Shown: positions 9,077 to 17,605, counted from the first letter of the stretch. The stretch is DNA of 64,000 bases from Actinomycetota bacterium (GCA_030645495.1 JAUSLV010000021.1:29614-93613), one strand, 5' to 3'. The notes: generated from the letters alone by a model not told the origin. Made by a program: numbers and translations.

Positions 9077-10401
9077 CGACCCAGCTCGCGGATCGCCGCG
9101 GCGTTGGCGTGCGCCGGGAAGCCCTCGTGCGCGCACATCGCCATGATCGTGGGCGTCATGCGCGCGAGTGCCGCAGCGTCGGAGCGGGCCACAGCCGTGC
9201 GCTTGAGGAACGTGTCGGCGGTGATGCCACTGCTGACGTGGGCAAAGCCACCCGTGGGCAGGCTGGCCGGGCAGCCGATCACGAAGTTGCCCGCGCTGAA
9301 CAGCGTGGACTGGCCGATCAGGATCTCGCCCGCGTTCACCAGCAGCTCGAGCAGCTCGGCTTCGGCCGACCGCGCGACCGCGACCTGCAAATGCTCGGGC
9401 GCCCACTGGTTGGCCACCTCTGCGGCCTCGGCCAGCGACCCCACGAACACGCACCCGCCGTTCGGGCCGAGCGCGGCGCGAGCGGCATCAGCGCGGGCCA
9501 CCGGCAAGGCAGCCAACTGCTGTTCCAGCGCGGCATCCACCGCATCGGCGAAGGTGCTGGACGGGGTGATCAGCAGCACGGCCGAATCGGTGCCGTGCTC
9601 TGCCTCGTTCAGCAGGTCGGCGGCGGTGAACGCCGGGTCGGCGCTGTCGTCGGCGATCACCACGCTCTCGGTGGGGCCCAGGATCATCATCGTGGCCACG
9701 CCGTAGCGCTGCATCTCCACCTGCGCGCAGGCCACTGGCGGGCTGCCAGGGCCGACGATCTTGCGTACCTGTGGGATCGTCTGCGTGCCGAACCCGAGGG
9801 CGGCGACGCCGGCCGGCCCGTTGACGCGGAACACGTTGGTGATGCCCAGCTTGCGGCACACCACCAGCACGGCCGGGTCGATTCGGCCGCTGCCGTCGGG
9901 CATGGGCGGCACCACCAGCGCCAGCGTGGGCACACCGGCCACCGTGGCGGGCACCGCCAGTTGGTAGGCCACGCTGGGGTAGCTGGCCTTGCCGCTGGGC
10001 ACGAACAGGCCCGCCGAGGTGATGGGCGTGATCTTCTCGCCGACGGTGAGGCCCGGCTCGCTGACGAAGCTCCAGTCCTGCGCCCGCTGCATCAGCTGCT
10101 CGTTGAACGCGCGCAGGTGGGTGATCGCATCGTCGATCGCCGCGTTCACCTCGGGTGCCACGGCGGCCGACGCGATCTCGTGCTCGGTGGCACGCAACTG
10201 GTCGGGCGTCAGCGTCACCTTGTCGAAGTCGCGGAGTGCACGGCACACGGCTTCGTCGCCGTACTCGCGCACGTCGTCGATGATCTTCCCGATCGCAGCC
10301 TTGAGGCTCGAATCGAAGATCGCCTCCAGCCCACGATCACACAGGGCGCGCCGCTCGGGCTCGTGCATCTGCGCCCACGTCATCCGTCGCATCACCGGCA
10401 T
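9073..10401 (-). CDS. Histidinol dehydrogenase-family protein with altered metal-site residues
   Basis: A 442-residue protein of full HisD length and fold: LFVPSGKASYPS, KIVGPG, AADLLNEAEHG, NQWAPEHLQV and LPTGGFAHVSSG are all alignable. HisD oxidises L-histidinol to histidine with two NAD+ and one Zn2+. The usual zinc ligands Gln and Asp appear as Glu (NEAEHG for QAEH) and Asn (SAGNFVIG for GDYxAG), and the conserved NHVLPT is PASLPT. The second His ligand region (EGFPAHANA) is kept. No other his gene is nearby; instead it is coupled to an LtrA gene. It may be a paralogue acting on another alcohol. Start ATG 10401; in-frame ATGs at 10392 and 10383 are alternatives. Confidence 0.75.
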   Translation of the reverse strand: MPVMRRMTWAQMHEPERRALCDRGLEAIFDSSLKAAIGKIIDDVREYGDEAVCRALRDFDKVTLTPDQLRATEHEIASAAVAPEVNAAIDDAITHLRAFNEQLMQRAQDWSFVSEPGLTVGEKITPITSAGLFVPSGKASYPSVAYQLAVPATVAGVPTLALVVPPMPDGSGRIDPAVLVVCRKLGITNVFRVNGPAGVAALGFGTQTIPQVRKIVGPGSPPVACAQVEMQRYGVATMMILGPTESVVIADDSADPAFTAADLLNEAEHGTDSAVLLITPSSTFADAVDAALEQQLAALPVARADAARAALGPNGGCVFVGSLAEAAEVANQWAPEHLQVAVARSAEAELLELLVNAGEILIGQSTLFSAGNFVIGCPASLPTGGFAHVSSGITADTFLKRTAVARSDAAALARMTPTIMAMCAHEGFPAHANAAAIRELGR

Positions 10402-10467
10402 GAGTGTTGAGGCTAGAGGAGAGTAGGCTCCTGTCACGTTCCGGTCACTCCCGAGGAGCGTTGCCAC

Positions 10468-11691
10468 ATGCCCGTCACAGTTGTCGTAGGTGCCCAGTGG
10501 GGCGACGAGGGCAAGGCCAAGGTCATCGATCTGTTGGCTGCCGAGCACACGCACGTCGTGCGCTACCAGGGTGGCCACAACGCGGGGCACACCGTGGTGG
10601 TGGGCACCGAGCGCTATGCGCTGCAGCTGATCCCCAGCGGCGTGCTGTACCCGCACATCGTGCCCGTCATCGGCAACGGCGTGGTGGTGGATCTGCCCAC
10701 GCTGTTCAAGGAGATCGACACGCTCGAGAGCCGCAACATCAGCTGCGCCAAGCTGAAGGTCAGCAGCCAGTGCCACCTCATCTTCCCGTGGCACCAGTCG
10801 CTCGACGCGCTCTACGAGGCCGGCCGCGGCGACGATCGCATCGGCACCACGCTGAAGGGCATCGGCCCGGCCTATGCCGACAAGGCCCGCCGCATCGGCA
10901 TTCGCGCCGAGGCCGTGCTGCACCCCGACACGTTCGCCACCGCGGTGCGCAACCAGGCCACCGCGCACAACCACGAGATCGTCGCGCTGGGCGGCGAGGC
11001 GCTCGACGTGGAGGCCGTGGTCGCCCAGTTCGCCGCACTCGGCGCCCGCCTGGCGCCCTACGTGGTCGACACGGTGGAGATGCTGCACCAGGCACTCGAT
11101 CGCGACGATGCGCTGCTGCTGGAAGGCGCGCAGGCCACGTTCCTCGACCTCGACCACGGCACCTACCCGTTCGTCACGTCGTCGAACCCCACGGCCGGCG
11201 GAGCGTGCGTGGGCAGCGGCATCGGGCCGCGCTACCTCACCCGCATCGTCGGCATCACCAAGGCGTACAGCACCCGCGTGGGCAGCGGCCCGTTCCCCAC
11301 CGAGCTCACCGACGAGCTGGGCGACAAGCTGGTGGAGATCGGCCGCGAGTTCGGCACGGTCACCGGCCGTCGCCGCCGCTGCGGCTGGCTCGACGTGGTG
11401 ATGCTGCGCAAGGCCGTGCGCATCAACAGCCTCACCGAGCTGGCGCTCACCAAGCTCGATGTGCTCGACACGTTCGACGAGATCAAGGTGTGCACCGAGT
11501 ACACCGCCGACGGCCGGCCCGTGTACGCGGTGCTGCCCGGGTGGCTCACCGACATCAGCGCCACCACCGAGGTCGACGACTTGCCCGCCGGTGCGCGGGC
11601 GCTGATCGCGCTCGTGGAGAAGGAAGTGGGCATCCCCGTGCGCATCGTCGGCACCGGCGCCGAGCGCGAGAGCTACGTGACGTGGCAATAG
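10468..11691 (+). CDS. purA: Adenylosuccinate synthetase
   Basis: A 407-residue enzyme that joins IMP and aspartate with GTP to make adenylosuccinate, the first committed step to AMP. It has the N-terminal QWGDEGKAK loop with catalytic D13, then YQGGHNAGHT with H41, DHGTYPFVTSSN, IGPRY and the C-terminal TKLDVLD guanine-binding motif. Two normally invariant glycines are Ala here (GKGK to GKAK; AQGTLLD to AQATFLD). It is slightly shorter than the E. coli enzyme. The start ATG at 10468 has GAGGAG 9 bases upstream. It is followed 12 bp later by purB, so the AMP branch is one transcription unit. Confidence 0.93.
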   Translation: MPVTVVVGAQWGDEGKAKVIDLLAAEHTHVVRYQGGHNAGHTVVVGTERYALQLIPSGVLYPHIVPVIGNGVVVDLPTLFKEIDTLESRNISCAKLKVSSQCHLIFPWHQSLDALYEAGRGDDRIGTTLKGIGPAYADKARRIGIRAEAVLHPDTFATAVRNQATAHNHEIVALGGEALDVEAVVAQFAALGARLAPYVVDTVEMLHQALDRDDALLLEGAQATFLDLDHGTYPFVTSSNPTAGGACVGSGIGPRYLTRIVGITKAYSTRVGSGPFPTELTDELGDKLVEIGREFGTVTGRRRRCGWLDVVMLRKAVRINSLTELALTKLDVLDTFDEIKVCTEYTADGRPVYAVLPGWLTDISATTEVDDLPAGARALIALVEKEVGIPVRIVGTGAERESYVTWQ

Positions 11692-11703
11692 GGTGATGAG
11701 CCG

Positions 11704-13014
11704 ATGATCCCCCGCTACACGCTCCCGGAGATGGCCAACATCTTCAGTGACACGGCCCGCTTCGACCGCTACCTGGAGATCGAGCTGTTGGCCACCGAAG
11801 CCCACGCGCTGTTGGGCGTGGTGCCCGAGGCCGACGCTCGCGCCTGCCGCCAGCGCTCGCCGATCGTCGACGAGGCATTCGTGGAGGCCGTCTGTGAGCG
11901 CGAGGCGATCACCGACCACGACGTGGCCGCGTTCGTCGATGTGGTGCAGGATCGCATCGGCAAACCCGCCGGCGCATGGATCCACTACGGCCTCACGTCG
12001 AGCGATGTGGTGGACACCGCGTGGTGCTGGATGCTGCGCGACGCGTGCGACCAGCTGATCGCCGCGGCCACCGAGCTGCTGCGCACACTCGTGCTGCTGG
12101 CCCGCGAGCACCGCGACACGGTGATGATCGGGCGCACGCACGGCGTGCACGCGGAACCCACCACGTTCGGGGCGAAGGTGGCGCTGTGGGCATTGCAGGT
12201 CGACCGCGACCGCACTCGCCTCGTCGAGGCCCGCCGAGTGGTGGCCGTGTGCAAGCTCAGCGGCGCGGTGGGTACGTTCAGCAACGTCGACCCCTCGATC
12301 GAGCAGCACGTCGCCGCGGCGCTCGATCTGCATGCGGTGCCGGCCACGCAGGTGATCGCCCGCGACCGCCACGCGCAGTTCCTGTACGCGTGCGCGTCGG
12401 TGGGCAGCACGATGGAGCTGATCGCGGTCGAGCTGCGCCACTTGCAGCGCACCGAACTGCGCGAGGCGCAGGAGGGCTTCAAGCCGGGCCAGAAGGGTTC
12501 CAGCGCGATGCCCCACAAGCGCAACCCCATCGCCGCCGAGACGATCAGTGGCCTGTCGCGCGTGTTGCGCGGCAACCTGCAGGCCGGCCTGCAGGACGTG
12601 GCGTTGTGGCACGAGCGCGACATCTCGCACAGCTCGGTCGAGCGCATCGTGCTGCCCGACAGCGCACTGCTGGCGTACTACGTGCTGCGCCGCATGAACC
12701 GGCTCGTGCAGGGGCTGCAGGTGTACCCGCAGCGGATGATCGACAACCTCAACAGCAGCTACGGCCTGGTGTTCAGCCAGCCCGTGCTGCTGGGCCTGGT
12801 GCAGGCCGGGCTGTCGCGCGACGAGGCGTACCGCATCGTGCAGGAGAACGCCGCCCGCTCGTGGGACGAAGGCCGCATGTTCCGCGAACTGCTCGAGGCC
12901 GACCCGCGCGTCACGGTGCCCGCCACCGTGCTCGACGAGGCGTTCGACCTGGCACGTGCCATACGGCACGCGGGTCGCGGTGTCGATGCGCTCGACGCCC
13001 TGCACCTCGGCTGA
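11704..13014 (+). CDS. purB: Adenylosuccinate lyase
   Basis: A 436-residue fumarase/aspartase-superfamily lyase that converts adenylosuccinate to AMP and also cleaves SAICAR in IMP synthesis. The signature loop GSSAMPHKRNP is at about residues 262-272. The substrate motifs TSSDVVDTAWCW and IGRTHGVHAEPTTFG are present, and the length is normal. It begins 12 bp after purA and precedes the thioesterase by 14 bp, so purA-purB-tesB-like-pyrE reads as one operon. Confidence 0.95.
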   Translation: MIPRYTLPEMANIFSDTARFDRYLEIELLATEAHALLGVVPEADARACRQRSPIVDEAFVEAVCEREAITDHDVAAFVDVVQDRIGKPAGAWIHYGLTSSDVVDTAWCWMLRDACDQLIAAATELLRTLVLLAREHRDTVMIGRTHGVHAEPTTFGAKVALWALQVDRDRTRLVEARRVVAVCKLSGAVGTFSNVDPSIEQHVAAALDLHAVPATQVIARDRHAQFLYACASVGSTMELIAVELRHLQRTELREAQEGFKPGQKGSSAMPHKRNPIAAETISGLSRVLRGNLQAGLQDVALWHERDISHSSVERIVLPDSALLAYYVLRRMNRLVQGLQVYPQRMIDNLNSSYGLVFSQPVLLGLVQAGLSRDEAYRIVQENAARSWDEGRMFRELLEADPRVTVPATVLDEAFDLARAIRHAGRGVDALDALHLG

Positions 13015-13028
13015 GGCAAGCTGTCCCC

Positions 13029-13847
13029 ATGGCCGCCAGCGAACTGTTCGATCTCCAATCACACGGCCCCGACACGTACGTGGGCCAGGGTCCGCAGTAC
13101 CCGTGGGGTGGCTTGTTCGGCGGGCAGATCGTTGCCCAATCGCTGCGCGCCGCCGCGGCCACGGTCGAGCCGAACCTGATGGTGCACTCGCTGCGGTCGT
13201 ACTTCATCCGCCGCGGCGACCACACAGAGCCGATCCGCTTCGAGGTCGATCGCATCCGCAACGGCCGCAGCTTCGCAACTCGGCGCGTGGTGGCCCGCCA
13301 GGCAGTGGGCGCGATCCTCAACCTCGAAGCGTCGTTCCACGTGGCCGAGCAGACCGAGGACGTGCAGACGGTGCAGTTCGACACCACGCTGCCCGGGCCG
13401 CAGGATGTCGCCAGCGATGCGTGGACCGACACGTTCGACCGTCGCTCGATCGAACGCTCACGGCTCGGTGCGGTGCACCGCGACGGCACCGGCCGGATGG
13501 CGGTGTGGATGAAGGTCGCCGGCCCGCTGCCCGCCGACGAGCTGCTGCACCGCTGCTGGCTGGCATACATGAGCGACGACGTGCCGATCGATTCGGTGCG
13601 CGCCTGCCATCCGGCGTTCAGCGGCCCCAACGGCAACGAGCTCACCATGTCGGCCAGCCTCGACCACACGATCTGGTTCCACCGCCCGGTGAAGGCCGAC
13701 CAGTGGCACCTGTACGACATCTCCTCGCACTCGTACCAGGGCGCCCGCGGGCTGGGCATCGGCCACGTGTTCGCGCAGAATGGCACGCACGTGGCGACGG
13801 TGGCGCAAGAAGCGTTGGTGCGCCACGCTCGCCAGCCGCAAGACTGA
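13029..13847 (+). CDS. Acyl-CoA thioesterase II (TesB-like)
   Basis: A 272-residue double-hotdog protein. The N-terminal half has WGGLFGGQIVAQSL and VHSLRSYFIRRGD, and the C-terminal half has SLDHTIWFH, YDISSHSYQGARGLGIGHVF and GTHVATVAQEAL, all typical of TesB enzymes that hydrolyse acyl-CoAs to free acid and CoA. The conserved Asp in SLDH is the usual catalytic residue. Preferred chain length cannot be read. It sits between purB and pyrE (14 bp and 4 bp gaps), an unexpected but tightly linked place, suggesting co-transcription rather than a metabolic link. Confidence 0.88.
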   Translation: MAASELFDLQSHGPDTYVGQGPQYPWGGLFGGQIVAQSLRAAAATVEPNLMVHSLRSYFIRRGDHTEPIRFEVDRIRNGRSFATRRVVARQAVGAILNLEASFHVAEQTEDVQTVQFDTTLPGPQDVASDAWTDTFDRRSIERSRLGAVHRDGTGRMAVWMKVAGPLPADELLHRCWLAYMSDDVPIDSVRACHPAFSGPNGNELTMSASLDHTIWFHRPVKADQWHLYDISSHSYQGARGLGIGHVFAQNGTHVATVAQEALVRHARQPQD

Positions 13848-13851
13848 GCGG

Positions 13852-14403
13852 ATGACGCACTCGCCCGACGCCCTCGCCGCTCTCGCCGACGACATCAACG
13901 CCGTCGCCCGCCTGACCGGCACGTTCACGCTGCGCTCGGGCCAGATCGCCACCGAATACTTCGACAAGTATCGCTTCGAGGCGCAGCCCGCGCTGCTGGG
14001 CCGCATTGCCGAGGCGCTGGCGCCGATGATCCCCGCCGGCACCGAGGTGCTGGCCGGCCTGGAGATGGGTGGCATTCCCATCGCCACCGCGCTGTCGCTG
14101 CACACCGGCCTGCCCGCCGCGTTCGTGCGCAAGGAGGCCAAGAAGTACGGCACCGCGCTGCTGGCCGAGGGAAGCGAGATCGCCGGCCGCCGCGTGTGCG
14201 TGGTGGAAGACGTGATCACCACGGGCGGCCAGGTGGTGATCAGCACCGGCGACCTGCGTGGGCTCGGTGCCTTGGTGGAGCACGTGCTGTGCGTGATCGA
14301 CCGCAGCCCCGACGGCGGCTCGGCGCTGACGGCCGCCGGCTTGGCGATGCACGCCCTGCTGACGCGGGCTCAGCTCGACGCCGCCGAGGCACGCCGCGGG
14401 TAG
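13852..14403 (+). CDS. pyrE: Orotate phosphoribosyltransferase
   Basis: A 183-residue type I phosphoribosyltransferase that makes OMP from orotate and PRPP in pyrimidine synthesis. The PRPP loop is VCVVEDVITTGGQ, and the N-terminal TFTLRSGQIATEYFDKYRF and FVRKEAKKYGTA regions match the family. The ATG at 13852 follows the thioesterase stop by 4 bases. It is the last gene of the purA-purB-thioesterase-pyrE run; the gene-free repeat region follows. Confidence 0.93.
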   Translation: MTHSPDALAALADDINAVARLTGTFTLRSGQIATEYFDKYRFEAQPALLGRIAEALAPMIPAGTEVLAGLEMGGIPIATALSLHTGLPAAFVRKEAKKYGTALLAEGSEIAGRRVCVVEDVITTGGQVVISTGDLRGLGALVEHVLCVIDRSPDGGSALTAAGLAMHALLTRAQLDAAEARRG

Positions 14404-14437
14404 AGCGTCGGCCCCGTCCCCGAGGCCCTCGCCCGCC

Positions 14438-14831
14438 CGCACCCTTTGTCACCCGTCTCGTCGTTCCGATTTCGAATTGCGGGGTACTCACATCGGCCTC
14501 TGTGTCGCGGGCCTGATCACGGGGAAGCGTCGTCGCAGCCGCGACATGGACGTGGACCGCCGGGGGAGTGGTTCGATCACCAACGCGGGCGGGTCAGGTA
14601 TGGGCTCTCTGCTGGCTCTCCCAACTGCACGCCAACGACATCGTCGGCGATCGTCGCGGGGCCGAGTCCACCATCAAACTCTGCTCTGAGTCGCGGGTCT
14701 GATCACGGAATCTGCGGTCACGGACGCGACATGAACGGTGGGACGAGGTAGCGCAAGGCTGGCCGCCGCCCCAGCCAACTCGCCCCGGCCAATTCGAAAT
14801 CGGAACTACGAGACGACGGGCAAAGGGTGCG
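14438..14831. repeat. Composite repeat element with ~43-bp imperfect inverted ends
   Basis: The left arm (14438-14480) and the reverse complement of the right arm (14788-14831) both read CGCACCCTTTG, then CCGTCTCG-like sequence, then GTTCCGATTTCGAATTG, with a few mismatches and small indels. About 307 bp separates them. The arrangement resembles a miniature inverted-repeat element or a decayed mobile element. It could also act as a long hairpin terminating both convergent transcripts. No transposase remnant and no target duplication were recognised. Confidence 0.6.
14504..14741 (+). repeat. Pair of degenerate direct repeats inside the composite element
   Basis: Copy 1 (14504-14545) and copy 2 (14690-14741) share TCGCGGG[C/T]CTGATCACGG, then a GCGACATG[G/A]ACG block, separated by a variable middle. 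Two diverged copies in the same orientation suggest an internal duplication or two nested copies of one repeat family. Confidence 0.5.
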
Positions 14832-14880
14832 AGGGGGGACCCGCCAGAAACGGCCGCACAGGGCCAGGCCGTGGGCCGGC

Positions 14881-16227
14881 TCACTCCACCGGCAGCAGCA
14901 CGCCAGGGTTCAGCAGGCCACCCGGGTCGAGCGCGCCCTTGATCGCCCGCAGCGCGGCCACGTGGGCGGGGCCCTTCAAGCGCTCCAGCCACTCGGCCTT
15001 GGCCACGCCGATGCCGTGCTCGGCGCTGATCGTGCCGCCCAGCTCGATCGCCGTGGTGAGCACCAACTCCTTCAGCGCGCCCTCGGCATCGCCCGCGCCC
15101 AACACGTTGACGTGCAGGTTGCCCTCGGCGAGGTGACCGAACACGACGAGCTGCGCCCGTGGCGCCAGCTCGCGCAGGCCCGCCCGCACGGCCCGCACCA
15201 ACCGATCGAGGTGCAGCACGGGCACAGCCACGTCGAGCTTCAACGGCTTGCCCAACGCGCCGATCGCGATCGTCACGTGGTCGCGGATCGCGTACAGCTG
15301 GTCGCGTTGCGCGCCCACGGCCAGCACGCCGGTGTACGACGACAGCAGCTCGGCCAGCTCGTCGGTGGGGTCGCGGTGCGCCGCGCAGTCGATCATCACG
15401 AACGCGCCCGCCGAGGCCGGGTCGAGCGGCGGCGTCACGCCCAAGTGCTTGCAGGCGATCTTCAGCGCCTCGGGCAACAGCACTTCCACGGCATCCAGGT
15501 TCGGTAGCCGGCGCAGCGCAGGCAGCAGACCCACCGCGTGCATCAGCGAGTCGCACGCCACCAGCGCAGCCGCGGTGTGCTGGTACCACGGCACCAGCCG
15601 CAGCCGCACGGCCGTCACCACCGCCAGCGTGCCCTCGCTGCCCACCAGCAACTGCACCAGCGATGGCCCGGCGGTCTCCTTCGGCAGCCCACCGAGTTGG
15701 GTGATGATCGACCCGTCGGCCAGCACCGCCTGCAGCCCCATCACCTGCGCGCGCATCGTGCCGAAGCGCACCACCCGTGAGCCGCCGGCGTTCGTGTTGA
15801 CGGCTCCGCCGACGGTGGCCGTGGTGCGCGCACCCCAGTCGACCGCGAAGTCCAGCCCTGCGGCGCGTGCGTGCAACTGCAACTGTTCGATCGTCACGCC
15901 CGCGCCCGCGGTGACCTGCATCGAGCGCACGTCGACATCGCCCAACTCGGTGAAGCGCTGCATCGACAGCACCACCGCCCCGTCCCGCGGCGTGCTGCCA
16001 CCCACCAGCCCGGTGTTGCCACCCTGCGGCACCACACCCACGCCCGCAGCGGCGCACGCACGCAGCACACCGGCCACCTCCTCGGCCGTGTGCGGGCGCA
16101 CCACGCACGGGGTGTCGTCGATGTACTGACGCAGCCAGTCGATCTCGTAGCCCGACTTCATGTCGGGATCGGTGAGCACATGATCCTTGCCGACGACCTC
16201 GCGAAGTGCAGCGGCGAGCGAACTCAC
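14881..16227 (-). CDS. FAD-binding oxidase of the GlcD / D-2-hydroxyacid dehydrogenase family
   Basis: A 448-residue PCMH-type flavoprotein. The FAD-binding half contains VVPQGGNTGLVGGSTP, GAGVTIEQLQ and TVGGAVNTNAGGSRVVRFG. The C-terminal half has VFGHLAEGNLHVNVL, a metal/substrate-binding GHxxxGNLH motif of the D-lactate, glycolate and D-2-hydroxyglutarate dehydrogenases, and AEHGIGVAKAEW. It probably oxidises a D-2-hydroxyacid to the 2-oxoacid. Its GTG start overlaps the stop of the upstream LarA-like gene (GTGA). Coupling to a possible hydroxyacid racemase supports a hydroxyacid substrate. Confidence 0.87.
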   Translation of the reverse strand: MSSLAAALREVVGKDHVLTDPDMKSGYEIDWLRQYIDDTPCVVRPHTAEEVAGVLRACAAAGVGVVPQGGNTGLVGGSTPRDGAVVLSMQRFTELGDVDVRSMQVTAGAGVTIEQLQLHARAAGLDFAVDWGARTTATVGGAVNTNAGGSRVVRFGTMRAQVMGLQAVLADGSIITQLGGLPKETAGPSLVQLLVGSEGTLAVVTAVRLRLVPWYQHTAAALVACDSLMHAVGLLPALRRLPNLDAVEVLLPEALKIACKHLGVTPPLDPASAGAFVMIDCAAHRDPTDELAELLSSYTGVLAVGAQRDQLYAIRDHVTIAIGALGKPLKLDVAVPVLHLDRLVRAVRAGLRELAPRAQLVVFGHLAEGNLHVNVLGAGDAEGALKELVLTTAIELGGTISAEHGIGVAKAEWLERLKGPAHVAALRAIKGALDPGGLLNPGVLLPVE

Positions 16228-17480
16228 GCGACGATCTCGGCGCCCGGCGGCAACTCGCCCAGCAGTGCGTCGCTGACCCAGCAGCGGGTGAGGTGCAGCG
16301 TGCTCTCGATGCGTACCACCTTGGCCGGCTCGTCGAACTCACGGCCGCACATCGACAACGCGGCCTTGATGCAGGCCTCCTCGTCGGGCAGCACCATCGG
16401 CATCTTCGAGCGCTGCAGGCCGGCGATCGCTGAGGTGAACGTGTTGACGTAGGTCTTCTGCCAGTCGATCTTGTTGGCCAGCGCGGCCGGGATGAAGTCG
16501 GCGGTGCCGATGCCCAGCGCGTTGCCGGCGGAGATGTCGGTGAGATCCAGCATGACGATCGCGCGCACGTCGGGTTGGGCGAAGTCGTCGAGACCGTGCA
16601 CCCAGAAGCGGCCGGTGACGTTGGGGTCCATCGTGGTGCCGCTGATGTCCTTGCCGCCCTTCTCCACGATCAGCACGTCGATCTCGGCGAACGGCAGCGG
16701 CGGCACCAGCTCGGCCGACTCGAGCGTGAGGTCGATCTCGGTCTGCGAGCCCACCTCATCGGCGGTGAGCGTGGCCACCTTCACCACATGGCCCGCGGCC
16801 GACTCGATGGACGCGATGCCGCCCAGGATGCGGCCGGTGGCCTTCAGCGCGGCGATGCCGTCGATGATGCGGTTGCGCATCTCGATCGGGCCGCGGGCGT
16901 GGAACTGCGCGGCGCCCGGCTGCTTGCCGAAGCCGACCACGCACATCTTCGACACACCACTCTGCAGCGGCCCGCGGAAGCACGTGTGCGGCTTGATCCG
17001 GTTCACCGGCAGAATGCGATCGGCGCCGGCCGCGTGACGGTCGAGGTAGAGCGGCATGCCCTCTGCGGTGCGGGCCACCTCCACCGTCTCCATCGTCGCC
17101 CTGATCTCCGCGCCCAACGACTCCTCGGTCATGCCAAGCGCTGCCATCATCGCCAACTGGCCCTCGGCCTTCGCCCCACCGTGGCTGCCCATCGCCGGCA
17201 CCACGAACGGCTCGGCGCCCAGTGCGCGCAGGCCGGCCAGCGTGCCGCGCAGCAACGCCACGCGGTCGGTGAGGCCGCGGCTGCCACCGCCCACGGCCAC
17301 CGTCATGCCGGGGGTGACCGCGTCGGCGTAGCGGGCCACGATCTGATCGCGCACGGTGCGTTCCACGTCGGCCACCGGCGCCGGATCGGGCACCGCCAGG
17401 CGCACCTCGCTGAGCGCGGGCACCTTCAGATCGGGGTGGAACGGCAGCTCCACCCCCTGCACGAGTTGGTCCCAGTTCAC
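16224..17480 (-). CDS. LarA-like (DUF2088) protein, lactate-racemase N-terminal domain family
   Basis: A 418-residue protein with AVGGGSRG, PAMGSHGGA, RIKPHTCFRGPLQSGVSKMCVVGFGKQ-type sequence and later EKGGKDISGT. These match the N-terminal domain of nickel-pincer lactate racemase and its homologues; His in GSHG and KPHT are at likely pincer-nucleotide positions. LarA homologues racemise or epimerise various 2-hydroxyacids. The GTG at 17480 is chosen because it begins the conserved region. It is translationally coupled to the FAD oxidase downstream. larB, larC and larE, needed for the cofactor, are not in the window. Confidence 0.75.
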   Translation of the reverse strand: MNWDQLVQGVELPFHPDLKVPALSEVRLAVPDPAPVADVERTVRDQIVARYADAVTPGMTVAVGGGSRGLTDRVALLRGTLAGLRALGAEPFVVPAMGSHGGAKAEGQLAMMAALGMTEESLGAEIRATMETVEVARTAEGMPLYLDRHAAGADRILPVNRIKPHTCFRGPLQSGVSKMCVVGFGKQPGAAQFHARGPIEMRNRIIDGIAALKATGRILGGIASIESAAGHVVKVATLTADEVGSQTEIDLTLESAELVPPLPFAEIDVLIVEKGGKDISGTTMDPNVTGRFWVHGLDDFAQPDVRAIVMLDLTDISAGNALGIGTADFIPAALANKIDWQKTYVNTFTSAIAGLQRSKMPMVLPDEEACIKAALSMCGREFDEPAKVVRIESTLHLTRCWVSDALLGELPPGAEIVA

Positions 17481-17503
17481 GCTGGCCAACCTACCCCTCC
17501 CCC

Positions 17504-17545
17504 TGTCACACACCGGCCACGGCTGCCCGTGGTGGGTGTGTGACA
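17504..17545 (-). terminator. 19-bp stem hairpin between the A2M-like and LarA-like genes
   Basis: TGTCACACACC... (17504-17522) pairs with 17527-17545 in 17 of 19 positions around a 4-base loop. It lies after the stop of the alpha-2-macroglobulin-like gene and just before the LarA-like start on the same strand. No T-run follows, so it is a strong hairpin of terminator or 5'-UTR type rather than a canonical intrinsic terminator. Confidence 0.55.
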
Positions 17546-17549
17546 CAAA

Positions 17550-17583
17550 GGCCGGGGGAAGGCCGGGGGAAGGCCCGGGGGAA
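17550..17583. repeat. Short G-rich tandem repeat (GGCCGGGGGAA x3)
   Basis: Three nearly perfect 11-12 bp units stand side by side, followed by GGGGGG. They lie between the stop of the A2M-like gene and the 17504-17545 hairpin. The G-runs could form a quadruplex on the plus strand, that is, on the non-transcribed side of the flanking genes' RNA. Confidence 0.6.
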
Positions 17584-17605
17584 GGGGGGCAGGTGGTGGT
17601 GAGCG

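Larger units (their letters stand above)
14404..14880. other. Gene-free intergenic stretch between pyrE and a convergent oxidase gene
   Basis: These 477 bp carry no credible gene on either strand; the short open frames have no homology I recognise and poor starts. What they do hold is a structured element: imperfect inverted repeats at both ends and a degenerate direct repeat inside, listed separately. Both flanking genes end here, so termination of both transcripts must take place in this stretch. Confidence 0.7.

Noticed and set aside
14446..14751. Small plus-strand open frames in the gap after pyrE
   Set aside because: They run through both direct repeats and part of an inverted arm, lack ribosome sites and give no protein-like sequence.
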